Positions 34,965-46,950 of a stretch of 64,000 nucleotides of DNA are shown one piece after another. The translations under genes were made by a program, and so were the position numbers. The notes under the pieces were generated by a model. The model was not told where the DNA came from, made no database searches, and saw nothing but the letters and a program-made list of their open reading frames with translations. Source of the DNA: Pomacea canaliculata (lineage: Eukaryota > Mollusca > Gastropoda > Architaenioglossa > Ampullariidae); the NCBI RefSeq assembly GCF_003073045.1, contig NC_037600.1:11272758-11336757 (forward strand). The letters run 5' to 3'. Positions within the stretch are counted from its first letter, which is position 1; every line of letters begins with the position of its first letter.

Positions 34965-36993
34965 AACTATTTTCGGCCTCTTCCGGCGACCACCCACCAT
35001 CGCCGCCCCCTTGTCTACACACTACCATATACACCCCCTCGAGGAGAAATGTTGTCCTCGACATTTAAAACTAGAACCCATATTTTTTTCCAAATGTAAC
35101 GTGCTATAAAAATATATACATCTTAGGCAAACTTATAAACATAAATGTACAAATTGTTGCTGTAGCCATGTTGCGTTTATAACAGTGGCCAGACAGCCTT
35201 AATGAGCGTGGTCACCACAGTCTCAGGCAGTTTTTCTAAAGATAGCTTGCTCAGCAGCATTTTCAGTTTGTCACATTTAAAGCTATAATTACCTAGTGTT
35301 TGCTGCTGGCGAAGTATGTAGTCTTCGCTCCTCATCCACGTCGGTTGCTGACGTGGCCTTGTGGACGCTCGCGGGGCGTGGCGTGGTGACAGAGGCGGGG
35401 TAACCACTGCACGTGGCTTAGCCCCCTCCTCATCTCTCCCTCCTTCCTGAACATCCGGCACTTGACTGTCGTTGTCATTGGGCAGTGGAGGAAGGGTGGT
35501 GCTCTCTGAATCAGGATCAGGGAGTGGCCTGGGTGGTTCTGCCTCATTGTCCGCTCTTGCTTGCTGTTCTTGGTCACTGTCATCACTCGCCGGCGGCTGT
35601 CCTCTTGATCTGGTAGTTGGCGGCCGGGTATGTACGACCACAGAGCTAGACGTGTCACTGTCTCTCTCATTTTCACCGGCGGATGACTCTGCACTAGATG
35701 TGTCGTCCTTTCTGAACTGGCGGCGTGGCTTTCGTTTCCTCCGATAAAGCGAGTAATCCCTCGCATCTTCTGGTTGATGCGCATCCTGTATTAATCCGCT
35801 CACTGGTAGCAACATGTTGCGGCGAAGAGTCCGTTTTTTCTTTGATCCATTTGTATGCTCAGTTGCGTCCTTTACACGTGTGAGTTTGCCACTATTATTA
35901 GTTCCACTGGTTCCAGAATTGTCGGTCTGGACGCTAATCGTGTCTCTGCCCGCCTGCTGTTTCACTGTCAAATCAGGCGAGATAACCACTGAGTTTACAG
36001 AGTCTGGTGCCGCTTCCGTCATACCCATGGCACTTTCACACGAAACATTGTTGACTGATCTGATGGTCGTTGTCTGTAAACCGCGCGCGTACGGCTTGTT
36101 GCGATTCATGCGCGGCGCTCTGTTCCGCATCGCTAGGCAGCGAAAGGAACGATGCAGTACTGGTTGTAGCTGTGCGTCCTGCAGGAATTGGGATCCTTGC
36201 TTGTCTTGTGCCTGGTGCATAAGCTGTTCCAGGACATTGGTACCTAGCTGCACTGGAACACTGTCACTATATCTGGTTGCTGGAATGACCAGCAGTAGGC
36301 AGGGGAGACTATCAGTCCCGCCCCCTGCCCCCTCCACTCGTATATCCGCTTGGATGTATCCTACGTACGGGAGCATTCGGCCATCCGCACACTCAATACG
36401 TAACACTTCTTGAAGCGGACAGACGGCCAGGTGTGCCAGCTTCTGGCGATGGAATGTCTCCGTCACCGTTGATACAGTGGCACCTGTATCCAGCAGCGCT
36501 GCCGTGGCCACACCTTCGATGCAGACATCTACACATGTGCTGGGTCCTATCAATGTTTTCTCGCCAGCGGGGCCGTGTGCCGGTGAACGTTGGTCAACCC
36601 GTTGCTCCTTTCTGCAGGTCAGCCTGTAGTTTAGGGGCTTGCGCAGATGGTCAATGCGCATGCGACACCCCACTTTGATGTGGCCCTTGCCGCCACACCT
36701 GAAGCATGTAGGCCCGTCGTCCTCGTAGCTGGAGCGTGGTGGCCGCTGGTTTAACGCCTTGCCAGCCGCAGGCTCGTTGCGTGGTCCTTGTTGCAGTTGG
36801 TGCCGCAACGACTGCACCTCAGCCGACAGCTTCCTGACCTCTGCATTCCAGTCTTCGGCCGGGATGGTTTGTGCAGCGTTGACCGCCGCTTGCTTTCCAG
36901 CACCTGTCTTTGGTGCTGGTCCCTCGGCCTCCTGCTCGGCCTGCCTTAAGCTGCGAAATAGAGCGTCCACGTCTGTCTCCATTTCGAACTTGT

Positions 36994-39900
36994 CATCATC
37001 ATCATCATCATTCCTTGCTACTCCTCAAGGAGCATAGGGCCGCAACAACACCTCGCCAGCGAACCCGGTTTTGGGCAGCCCCCCTCAGTTGGGCCCATGT
37101 GGTTCCGGCAGCCTTTGCCTCGCTCTCTACTGATCTTCTCCAAGTCTGTTTTGGTCTCCCAACTTTCCTCTTCCCCTGCGGGTTCCAGTCAAGTGCCTGC
37201 CTGGCAATGGTGTCAGCTGGTTTGCGCAGGGTGTGTCCTATCCAGCCCCACTTGCGCTTTTTGATGTCTTGACTAGTGGCATTCTTGTTAGTTCTTTCCC
37301 ACAGGCTGCTGTTGGAGATCCTCTCAGGCCATCTTATTCTCAAAATATGGCGAAGGCATCGGTTGGTAAAGGTCTGGAGCTTGTTGTTGATGGTGTTTGT
37401 CACTCTCCAAGTTTCAGAGCCATACAGTAGGACTGCCTTCACATTGGTGTTAAATATGCGGGTCTTGCTGCGAAGGGATAGTGCTCGGGAGTTCTAGATG
37501 GGGCGCAGACTGTTGAAAGCATGCCTGGCCTTGTTTATGCGGCTTCTGATGTCGTCGTCCGCTCCACCATCCTTGCTGACGATGCTCCCCAGATATGTGA
37601 AGCGGTCTGTTTCTAGGATGTTCTCTCCTTGAAGTTGAATTGGGAGTTCCTGCTTGTTGTTGAATTTCATCACTTCGGTCTTCTTTTTGTTGATCTTTAA
37701 GCCGGTCTTTTCTGCTTCCTCTGCCAGCTTGCTCAGTTTGGTTTGTGCATGCTGCTGCCGATGAGATAGGAGACTAATGTCATCTGCAAAGTCCAGGTCT
37801 TCTAGCTGTTTAGTGAAGGTCCACTCGATACCGGTGTTGTTGTCTTGGGTCGTCTTACGCATAACCCAGTCTATGACCATCAGGAAGATTGTCGGTGATA
37901 ATATGCAACCCTGTCTTACACCAGTCTTCATTAAAAAAGGTTTAGTGAGTTTGCCATTATGGATAACTTGGCAGGATGAGTCTTCGTACAATCCCTGGAC
38001 GATGTTTATGAATTTAGGTGGAATACCATAGTCGTTCATCAGTCTCCAGATGACGTCCCTGTCTACACTGTCGAAGGCCTTCTCATAGTCCACAAAGGTT
38101 ATATAAAGGGAGGATTGCCATTCGATGGACTGTTCTATGATGATACGAAGGGTTGCAATGTGGTCAGTGCATGATTTGTCCTGGCGAAACCCTGCTTGTT
38201 CTGGTCTCATTCTCATGTCTAGTGCCTTCTTCAGTCTCTCTAGTATTATCCTTGTCAGGACTTTGCTGGGGATGGACAGCAGCATGATTCCCCGCCAGTT
38301 GTTGCACTGGGACAGGTCTCCTTTCTTTGGTAGTTTGACCAGGTGGCCTAATTTCCAGACTGCTGGGACTAGCTCTTGTTCCCAGATCTTGTGTAGGAGG
38401 GGCTGTAAAATTGTTGCTGTTGTTTCTGGGTCTGCCTTTAATGCTTCTGGAGGTATGCCGTCCGGGCCTGCTGCTTTGCCATTTTTCATGCTTTTGATAG
38501 CTTTGATGATTTCTGTCTTAGTGGGAGGGCTGGTGTTGACGTGAAGTTGTTCAGTTGCTGGTGGTATGTCAGGTAAGGATGGTGGATGAGGTCTATTCAG
38601 CATCTCTTCGATGTACTCCATCCAGCGGTCTCTTTGCTCTGCATCATTTGTTATGGTCTTGCCGTTTTTGTCTTTCACCGGCTTGTTTGAGTTTACGCTC
38701 TTGCCTGACAGAGTTCGTGTTATTTCATATAATCTCTTCATGTTTCCCTGTGTGGCTGCTGTCTCTGCTTCCTCTGTTAGTTCATGGGTGAAGCGTCTCT
38801 TGTCCTCCCTTGCCGACCTCTTCACTTGGCGGTTGGCTTCCCAGTATTTCGCTCTGAGACCTTCTTTCTCTTGCTGGTCTTGGCACTGGTTGAGCTTCTG
38901 TTTCAGTCCCTTTCTTGATTCAATCTTTGCCCAGGTCTCTTGGGTCATCCATTCCTTATGTTTTCTTTCCCTCTTTCCTAGAACATCTGTACAGGTTGAC
39001 TTCCAAATTCTTTTGAGTGTTGACCAGTGTTCTTCCACAGATTCTTCCGCCAATCCTGAAAGGGCCTCATACTTATTCTTAATTTCACAGTTATAAATTT
39101 CCCGTGTCTCCTTGTTCTTGAAGTACTGGGTATTGAACTTGTGATGTGGTCTGCCTGCTGTATCAATGAAGGACTTCAGCTTGATCTTGAAGACTGCTAT
39201 TAGAAGCTGGTGGTCTGAAGCAGCATCTGCTCCTCTTCTCACTCTGACATCTTGGAGACTCCTTCTCCACCTTCGACCAACTGTTATATGGTCGATCTGG
39301 TTTTCCGTCTGGCCATATATGGGGAAGTCCACGTTGTTTTGTGTATATTCTTGTGTGGGAATACAGTGCCACCAATGACATGGTCGTTGAAAGCGCAGAA
39401 GTCTATGAAGAGCTCCCCGTTTTCATTGCAGGTGCCGACGCCATGTCTTCCCATGATGAGCTCTCTGTTGGTGTTGTCATCTCCACTTTGGCATTTAGGT
39501 CTCCCATAATAATCTTCAGATCTCTTCTTGGTGTACGGTCAAGAAGAGACTGCAGGGAGTTATAGAATTCTTCTTTTTCCTCTTCATCTGCGGCATTTGT
39601 TGGTGCATAGCACTGGATGATGGTAGTCTTCCTTCCTTTAGCATTGAATCTTGCAGACATGAGCCGTGGTGAGACTGGTTCCCAGGCCCTCAGCGCCTTT
39701 GTTGCCTCTGTTGACATCAGCAATGCTACTCCCTGGGAATGGTTGTGGTCCAGGTCTTTGTGGCCAGAGTAAATGATGGTTTCCCCTGATGTTAGTCTGG
39801 CCTGCCCACTTCCATTCCATCTGGTTTCACATAACCCGAGGACCGTGATATTGTATCTTCTCATTTCCCTCGCCACTTGAGCTGATTTTCCACTTTCATA

Positions 39901-40286
39901 GAGGGTTCTGATATTCCAGGTCCCTATCCTAGTTCTTGCCTTGGTCGTCAGAAGATGAGTCGGCGAGCTGGCTTCCCTAGGGCTTTCACCAGCCTGCGTC
40001 ATGAGCTCTTCTGGAGAGGAATCTTCCTGACCAGGCCCTTGTTGTGATATTGTTGCAGTTTCTGTAACAGTTTACGTTTTACTTGAATGGGTTGTTAACC
40101 CATAGCAAAACCCCCAACCTGGAGGGCCAGGGTGCAACATTTTAGTCTGGCCTCTACCCTGACAGACCTGTTCGGCTTGGTTGGACCTGCCAGGAGCACA
40201 AGGCTCCCGCCGACATAGCTCTGTGGGTCGTCGAGGCACACAAGCCACCACACCACTACAAGGTAAGTTGCACCAGTTGGTGGTGG
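36994..40286 (-). mobile_element. RTE-like LINE, near full length, with 13-bp target duplication
   Basis: The element reads on the minus strand from 40286 to a (ATG)n-type tail at 36994-37014. The 13 bases atttcgaacttgt flank it on both sides (36981-36993 and 40287-40299). Removing one copy plus the element restores the gag frame. It encodes an apurinic-type endonuclease and an RTE-like reverse transcriptase and seems fairly young. Confidence 0.85.
37008..40002 (-). pseudogene. RTE-like endonuclease/reverse transcriptase ORF, broken
   Basis: The endonuclease part (40002-39403) shows RIGTWNIRTL, GLCETRWNGSG, CYAPTNAADEEEKEEF and MGDLNAK. A frame break lies at about 39400-39335. The RT part (39332-37494) shows NGKAAGPDGIPPEAL, NNWRGIMLLSIPSKVLTRI, RPEQAGFRQDKSCTDHI, FVDYEKAFDSVDR, GVRQGCILSPTIFL and LDFADDISLL. 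One in-frame TAG at 37494 (LRPI*NS, where relatives carry tryptophan) separates it from the same-frame C-terminal part ending at 37008 (VLLYGSETWRV, KRKWGWIGHTLRK, GRPKQTWRR). Only about two lesions are visible. Confidence 0.8.
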
Positions 40287-40933
40287 ATTTCGAACTTGTA
40301 GGCAGTTCGATCCTTTAGGGGTTGCCGTAGGCCTCCCCACAGTCTGCAGTGCAGCGTCTCGCTGTATGCGCGTCTTTCTATCAGGCGCGCACTCAGGGCT
40401 TGTGTCAGGATGTCTTCTATGCGACACCGCCACTGCGTGACATTCTCCCCAGCCTCCTGGCGCGGAGTGTAGAAGGACCCGAGTAGATCTTGGTCACACA
40501 CCACGAGACCAAAAATACTGTCAAATTTCTGCAGCACCTCGCTCAATGTCGCGTGCGGGCACAGACGCATGGCCACTCTGGCCGCCTCTCCTTTCAAAGA
40601 ACGGCGGACAGCTTCCAACACAACAGCGTCTGTATACCTCCCCCGCAAACACATCAGTTCATACTTCCACAGGTCCAGCGCTGTGTCGTTCTTGCCCCCG
40701 GAAAATGGCGACAGTCGCGGTGTCTGTGGTCCGCTGGCATTCAGCGGCGCAGTCTCCACTCCATCCCTTGTCGCAGCGTACCCTGCCACCCATTGGCGCA
40801 GGTCGGCAGCGGTGTCTGCTGTTGGCTTCACTTCCAAATTCCTGAAGGCCTCCAACACTCGCTTCTCCTCTTCTGTTAGTTCCATTGTCTCTGGCGGCAC
40901 TAAGCTGACTTGAGATGTTCAGTTTCGCCCAGT

Positions 40934-40951
40934 GCCCCACATTGGGCGCCA
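40934..40951 (-). other. Primer-binding site of the LTR element
   Basis: On the minus strand, TGGCGCCCAATGTGGGGC begins four bases after the LTR end. TGGCGCC starts are typical of tRNA primer sites. I do not assign the tRNA. Confidence 0.6.
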
Positions 40952-40955
40952 AAAA

Positions 40956-41260
40956 TGTAGCAGGGTAAGAATTGGGCTCTTCCCACAGTCCTTCCACACC
41001 AACACAAAAGACAACGCTCTCGTGGGTTCTTAGTTTGTATTACTGTTGCCAGTCGATGCTGCTGGCTCTGGCGAACCTCGCTCTCACATACTTTTTTCCC
41101 CCATACTAACTGCCCTGTCTCCTTATACACCCCTCGGGTGGGTCACTTTTCGCGGTCTTCTGCATCAGCACTATTTCCCGCAAGCATCAGCAAAACTATT
41201 TTCGGCCTCTTCCGGCGACCACCCACCATCGCCGGCCCCTCGTCTACACACTACCATATA
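40956..41260 (-). repeat. 5' LTR (right)
   Basis: Starts tgtagcagggtaagaattgg and ends at ccatata, where the other LTR continues with ca. It has no nested insert. The sequence beyond it (ttgtctgctgag...) does not match either flank of the left LTR or the continuation of unit A. Confidence 0.8.
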
Positions 41261-43353
41261 TTGTCTGCTGAGAATAATCTTCAGTCTTACCTCTGAGCAA
41301 GGGGTCATCAATGGAAGAAAAACTGCTATCGTTTCTTAAATTTACGCCCAAAAAGCTTTTCTCTGAGAATGTTTTCAACTGACTTGTGCTCAGATAGACA
41401 GACGGACAACAATTATTCTGCTTACATTCTACATATGTTCCCCACTAACAATAAAAATCGCTACAATTTTTTACCCTTGATGTCTATGTCGTACAAAATG
41501 AGCCAGAGCTCCCCTATCTGCTTATCTATAACCGGTGCAGCTCAATTCCAGCGACACTCGTCCTTCCAAAAGGGTCAAGCAACACAGGAAAGTTGGACTT
41601 TAACCCACCAACGCCGAAAAGTAGCCGCTGCCGCATTTTATCCACAAAACAGGCAGCACGCGAGTGCACCGAAAGAGTTAATACCCGAGCTGGTTGTTGG
41701 CAAACAGTGAAGCCAAGCGACCCCTTTATCGCAACAAGAAGTGACAAAAAAACAAACTATGAAACCTTGGTATGACGCCGAACTGAGAGAGAGAGAAGCG
41801 GTTAATGAAAATTACAACTCTTTATTAACCAGGATGAAAGGATAAATAAAGTGTTTCTATCTAACACTATATACTCTGTCCGTCTGTGTGTGTGAGTGAG
41901 AGAGGGAGAGAGAATACGGAATACGAATATGAATGGTTTATGGCTATTTCCTTTGCCTGTCAAGTCTCGAACCTGCTTGCAAGCATTTGCGGGACCTTCG
42001 TTAATTAAAACTTGACCTTACCCAATATATAGGAATTATGTCCAAGAGACATGTGTTGTGGACAATAAAAGGTAGGACTGTTATACAGTTATCTCCCCTT
42101 GGCCTACGTTAATTGCGGCCCCTTATGTAGATGTTGCTAGTCCCGACTGGGCCACCGGTTGCTGAATGGGACAGCCAGACGGTTGTGCTGCCAGCTTGCC
42201 CACTTCACGATTGTCTTTATTCTAATTGCTCTAATCAAAACTTTGCCCTCACAAGTAACTAAACACACTAAAAGTAGAAAATAGATTTTCTACAATAATT
42301 TTCTTCAAACATCATTGACGTTATCAAATAATACAAGTTTTTTGTTATCTTATTCGAAAGGTCAGGGGTCGTGCAAGTACACATGCACCGGGTGGCTATT
42401 CGATCAGGTTACTCACCTTTGTTCACTCATGACACATGAAATGGAAGAAAGGGATGAGTACATTACAGGATAGGGGTGAGATAGTTGGGAGGGCAGCGTG
42501 GGGAAATGGGCCACCTTGTTGTGTTGCCAGGCGACCATGTAATATGAAGATGACGCTAAGACACTCCTTGTAACAAACCAAACAAATGCATCATCACGTG
42601 ACAAAGACCCTGAAATAGATGATTAATAGATCATTTTTACAAAAACATTTTTGCTTTGAATTTATTAACAGTATAAAAAGTAAATAAAAGCAAGTTGATA
42701 AAGGCACTTGGGTTCGCTGGTTGTAATTATTTTCTCTTTTTAATATTTTTGTTTTTTCTTTCTTTCCTTTTCTTTTATTCTTTTATAACTTCTGATGTAA
42801 GAAAAGGTTGGGTTGTACTAGAAATGTGCTCGGATCTGATCCATTTTTCTTTATCTTCCACTGCTAACCCGGAATCTTGTGTAAGGTTTAGTTGACAGCT
42901 TGGATTAGGTCATGGTGATACTAAGGTCATATGATAAGAGGTGGTATGTGACAATCTCGATCTCTCCAATGAAGGGTCGTTTATTTGCACCGGTTGTAGT
43001 AGAGCTCACCTTCGATTTCTTTAAAGAAAAAGTATTCGAAAGGTTTCAGAAACTCCTTGAACAAAATTTGTGTTAGTCTCTGGCCGTTTTCGAAAGGATA
43101 TTCCTGGATGTGTCGAAGCTTTTACACACAGAGGAGGCTTTCATGATGGACGACACGATTTCTATTGCTTTCAGGTTAACGTTGTGCCATCAAGAATTTC
43201 AAGCAACAAGTATTAAAACCATAGCTTGTGATACATGCTACAAGTCACTTTAAGTCCTTTGACAGTGCAAAAGGTCCAATCTAAAGTTATTGAAGTGTAG
43301 TTTCTATTCGATTTTCTAATTTGGATACTGCTGTTGACTATATCTTTTCCAAG
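41261..43353. other. Intergenic and 5' flank of C5, no gene seen
   Basis: Mixed sequence with short GA and GT runs near 41885-41915. The short ORFs here have no recognised domain. The last bases before C5 carry the family start context tccaagATGgc. Confidence 0.4.
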
Positions 43354-44946
43354 ATGGCGTCATCATCCGATCAGAGGACGGAGTTAGAATGTGCAATCTG
43401 CATGAATGGCTTCACCACACCAAAGATTTTACAATGTGGACATCTTCTCTGCCTTGGATGTGTAATTTCCTGGATGGATTCAAAACCTAACGCCGAGTGT
43501 CCTCTGTGCAGATCTCCTATAGTCGAGAAACATGGTCGACCAGGTCAAAGTTCATCTGACATTGCCGATGCCCTGCCAACAGATTTCGTGATGGAAGCGC
43601 TGGTGGATAGCGCTCGTGTGCTGAATAAAGATCCTGTTTGTTGTGTATGTGATGGTGTCAGTGCGGAGTTTATCTGTATACAGTGTCAGGACATGTTGTG
43701 TTCAGGGTGTGCTAGGGCTCATAAAAAGTTTTCTTCGACTCGCAGTCACGATGTGGAAGGTCTCAGCACTGTGACACCTGAACGTCTGGCTGCCAGCCGC
43801 CCTGCACTGTGTGCTGACCACGGCGACAAACACGCGAAATACTTTTGTGGCGACCACCGCCTCGCTGTCTGTTTACCTTGCAGCTTCATGAAACACAAAA
43901 ACTGTTCCTTAATGAGGGAAATTGACGAAGAAATGAAGTCAGCTGAGACTTCAACGACTGATTTGACGAACAGACTCTCTCGGGCGGAGGAGCTTGTGGA
44001 ACAGGCGATGGCTGAGGTGGACAATTGTTTGGAGGATGTGGATATCAGTGAAGCAAACGACGTGTCACAGGTAGACGCTGTATGTGACCGTCTTCGCAAT
44101 CTGGTGGAAGGTTTTCGAAACAAATTAAAGGAAATCAGCCGTTTATCCCATTCGCAAGTCAGGACATCACTCAAAGAGTTTAAATCCTCATTTGGAGGGC
44201 GACTAGGTACCGTGATGTCACACAAAAATATTGTGGCTCGAGTCCGATCGGTGGCACCGTGTCCTGCACTCATACACGCGACCAAAACACTAACAGACAG
44301 GGTCAACAGCCTTGACATCGACGCTGACCTAGAAGCTGATGTCTGGGCCAATCCTTCCCTAGATACAAGTTGCTATAAAGACATTGTCAGACACATTGAG
44401 AAAGACCTACAAATGCTGGGAAGGATGAAAAGCGATCTTCAGGTAAAATAAAAATGACTTTTTTTTAATTATTTCTCCTCAAAGAAAACTGTAGAAACGG
44501 TCTGTGCCTCTGTTGTGTATGTAACTAGGTTTTTTCTTGTTAATTAAAGCAAAATCTGTTACCTTATCATATTATCTTTTAACTTTTCTTAAAGTCAGAT
44601 TAAAAGAAGGGTTTCCTTAAAGTCTTTTCTTAAAACTACAACTCAGATACAATGTCTTATCGGTCTAATGAGACCCGATTAAGCAAATATATATATATTT
44701 TTTTATTTTCATACTTATTACATATATTACTACGGGTAAGTTCAAGATCCTATCCTAAATGAGGAAAATTGTTTTCATTGTGTGCAGAGGCAACACCTGG
44801 CTTTTCATGCAAATTCTGGCATCTTCAGTACACTGATCTTAGACAAGAAAATTGCAGGACAGAAAAATGATGGACTTTATTTTGCAAGACCTGGAGTAGT
44901 GGCATCTTGTCGGCCGGTAGAGCCAAACGTTTTATATCAGGTAATT

Positions 44947-45006
<60 letters not shown>

Positions 45007-46538
45007 CAATAGCAAGAAAATTAATCACCATAATGTTCTAAAATAAAAATATAACAATATTATATAATTTTGCAACTTTAACGAATAATAGACGTGTAGT
45101 AAAATAATTAATCACTGAAATAAAACACGTTAGTAGACATTCACATTATCAAAGATGTAACAGGTTCTTGGGTCAACGTCCAAAAGGGATCAATGGTTCA
45201 CAAATTTCATTGCAGTTCTCATAACTGAAAAATAGAAATAGCCATCGTTTCTAGAACTATTTCCAGCTCTAAAAACAAACATTTAAGAAAAGAAGTACCT
45301 GTATCTGATTAATTAATTTAAAGGTAATTCCAAGTCAGTAGTAAAACAGAGAACTATTTGCCTTTGTGTGTGCAGGTCAGAGTAGACAAAACTATGTCCA
45401 AAGGTTTCGTGTACTATGGAATAACAGAAACTAAACCCTCCAAACTTGACTCACTTCAAAAAGTAATTCAAACCTTGTATTTTAAGAATGTAAAATTACA
45501 TTGAGCTTGATTTTTGACCTTGTCTTTTGTTTACAAACTTCTTACCTCATTTATTCAATGACCTATAATAAAAGACATCATTAGGTCAAAAGTCAAAAAC
45601 ATTTTAAATACTATTAAGTTCATGAAGTGGTATAGAGTATTATATAAACCAAAATATGCTAAAAACATTGACAGTCCCAGCTCGTTATCTCACTACCATC
45701 TGTCCAACATATCTGTTTCGTGAGGGGCGAGTGTGGCGACATAAAGAAGGAGCACGATACACCCTGTCACAAAATGTAGCGAGATACGGGGATGACGAGA
45801 CGACGAGCGGAGAGATAACTAATTTAGACGACGATTCTAAATGAAATCCTGTATTTTCTCATTTCCTGAAACCTTTCTTTTTATGTTGAAAATTGTCTCC
45901 TCCGTCCTCGCTTTTGAAAAGTTTTGAATATTTCTACAAAACAAATTAGTTCGAAGTTTATTATTGCTACCTTTCTGTTTTGACAGAACTACGGTCTTTC
46001 AAGATGGAGACACTTGACAATGGAAAAAGGGCTGATAGGAGTGATGAAAGATTCATCTAATCATCTTCACTTTTACTTGGACGATCAAAAAATAGACACC
46101 GACACAGGTGATATTCCTCGACACTGCTATGCCGTGTTCGTACTCTTACCTGGCGTCCTGAAGGTAAACATGTTTCTAATTGTTTAAATTGCAAACTTCA
46201 AACTATTTTATTCTAAGCAATTCACGAATAAATAACGTATACTGTCTATAATTTTTTCTAGTTTTAAACTGATTATGTTTGCTGTACAACGCAGCTCACA
46301 CCATCTAGAAGTGACATGAAAGTTGAGTTTATAAATTTAAAGAAGCAGCAAACTGCATTGAAAGAGAAATACAGCAGTGACTTTGGTAGTTTTACATCAA
46401 ATGTAAGTCTTTACACACACCCCAAATCATATTATTTTTACTGATTATTTGACTTAGACTATGTCATTTACGAACACAGGGGATGTTTTTATTTTTATTG
46501 TGCAGGTGACGCTACTTCCTGTTGTCAAGATTGTCTAA
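43354..46538 (+). CDS. C5: intact, divergent RBCC-NHR E3 ligase
   Basis: Predicted exons are 43354-44442, 44788-44940, 45376-45472, 45675-45775, 45987-46163, 46295-46402 and 46506-46538. They sum to 1758 bases, 585 residues, with TAA at 46536. The start is chosen by the shared ccaagATGgc. The RING (CAIC, CGH, CLGC, CPLC), B-box 1 (CCVC...CIQC...CSGC) and B-box 2 (CADH...CGDH...CLPC) are complete. A coiled coil follows to residue about 363. The NHR is recognisable (LAFHANSGIFSTLIL, YYGITETKPSKL, LIGVMKDSSNHLHFYLDD, CYAVFVLLPG) but far from the other copies. The middle NHR exon is split in two here, and a lysine-rich 36-residue exon (46295-46402) is added before the last. The 3' end of exon 45675-45775 uses a weak donor and is the least certain boundary. 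It is probably an old lineage of the family. Confidence 0.75.
44947..45006 (+). repeat. (ATG)n microsatellite in C5 intron 2
   Basis: About twenty uninterrupted ATG units start six bases after the intron 2 donor. Shorter ATG runs occur at the same intron position in C3, C6 and C7. Confidence 0.95.
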
Positions 46539-46729
46539 ACGAGGCCTTCATCGAAGGAAAGCGGTTAAAACAGTGTTACTAGAGGCGTTAAAGCTCATTG
46601 TTTCCAGATTTCAGTTCCTGTCCCGAGTACATTACACTGAAGCTGTTAATGATGATGTATAGAGATCTGTTTATATGGATATTTGTTTATACTGATCTTT
46701 GACCTGTGATATTACAATCATGTGACACA

Positions 46730-46950
46730 TCTCTCGCTTTTGCTGTGGCTTGTGATAGACTGCACTGCCACTAGAGAGTTAGTCATTCAAGCAGCATTTT
46801 AACTTCTTATTAAAGCGAGCAGCAAAGAGCAATCAACAATCTACTCAGGCACATGAAACGAAAATTCCCTGTTGAAAAAACGGTTGACAATATTGAGACC
46901 TGGGAACAGTTAAGTGATCTTGCTCAATTAATAGAAGGCTAATAAATGAT
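46730..46950 (+). promoter_or_regulatory. Diverged copy of the intergenic module, upstream of C6
   Basis: It shares tggcttgtgata, actgc, gagagttagt, tattcaa/attcac and gaaaattccctgttgaaaa with 4390-4600 and 32620-32830. The donor is changed to cagttaagt. Confidence 0.3.

Larger units (their letters stand above)
33174..35033 (-). repeat. 3' LTR (left), split by a Rex1-like LINE
   Basis: LTR sequence runs 33174-33558 and resumes at 34969-35033, ending ccatataca (TG...CA termini). It holds more copies of the gcatcagcactttttccgca unit than the right LTR, so the two differ in length even without the LINE. Confidence 0.8.
35177..40900 (-). pseudogene. Gag-protease gene of the LTR element, interrupted by an RTE-like LINE
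   Basis: The N-terminal capsid-like part is coded 40900-40287. The rest resumes in frame at 36980 and ends at 35177; the open part alone is 601 codons. Seen in order after the break are a helical linker, a CCHC zinc knuckle (CFRCGGKGHIKVGC, about 36665-36705) and a retropepsin active site (LLDTGATVSTVT, about 36460-36500). A long acidic, Arg- and Ser-rich region follows. The tail ends with RASTRPRQQPTWM, which resembles the end of gypsy-type Pol proteins. No polymerase domain lies between protease and tail, suggesting an old internal deletion kept by a non-autonomous lineage. The GC content is clearly higher than in the flanking DNA. Confidence 0.75.
33174..41260 (-). mobile_element. LTR retrotransposon (Gag-protease only), minus strand, with two nested LINEs
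   Basis: Two direct LTRs (33174-35033 and 40956-41260) frame an internal region read on the minus strand. They begin with tgtagcagggtaag on the plus strand. A primer-binding-like TGGCGCCCAATGTGGGGC lies directly inside the right LTR (40934-40951). A purine tract (ctcctcgaggggg) abuts the left LTR. The interior encodes Gag with a zinc knuckle, then an aspartic protease, but no reverse transcriptase, RNase H or integrase. It is thus a non-autonomous, probably Ty3/gypsy-related element. The right LTR lacks the terminal CA, and I found no target duplication around the whole element. Confidence 0.8.

Noticed and set aside
35472..36413. Plus-strand ORFs opposite the gag-protease gene
   Set aside because: They are GC-rich shadows of the minus-strand coding region, which has clear zinc-knuckle and protease motifs.
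33164..41270. Target-site duplication for the whole LTR element
   Set aside because: The bases left of 33174 (gctac) and right of 41260 (ttgtc) do not match, so none was called.
43746..44351. 201-codon minus-strand ORF inside C5 exon 1
   Set aside because: It is the antisense shadow of the coiled-coil coding exon, and similar shadows occur in every copy.
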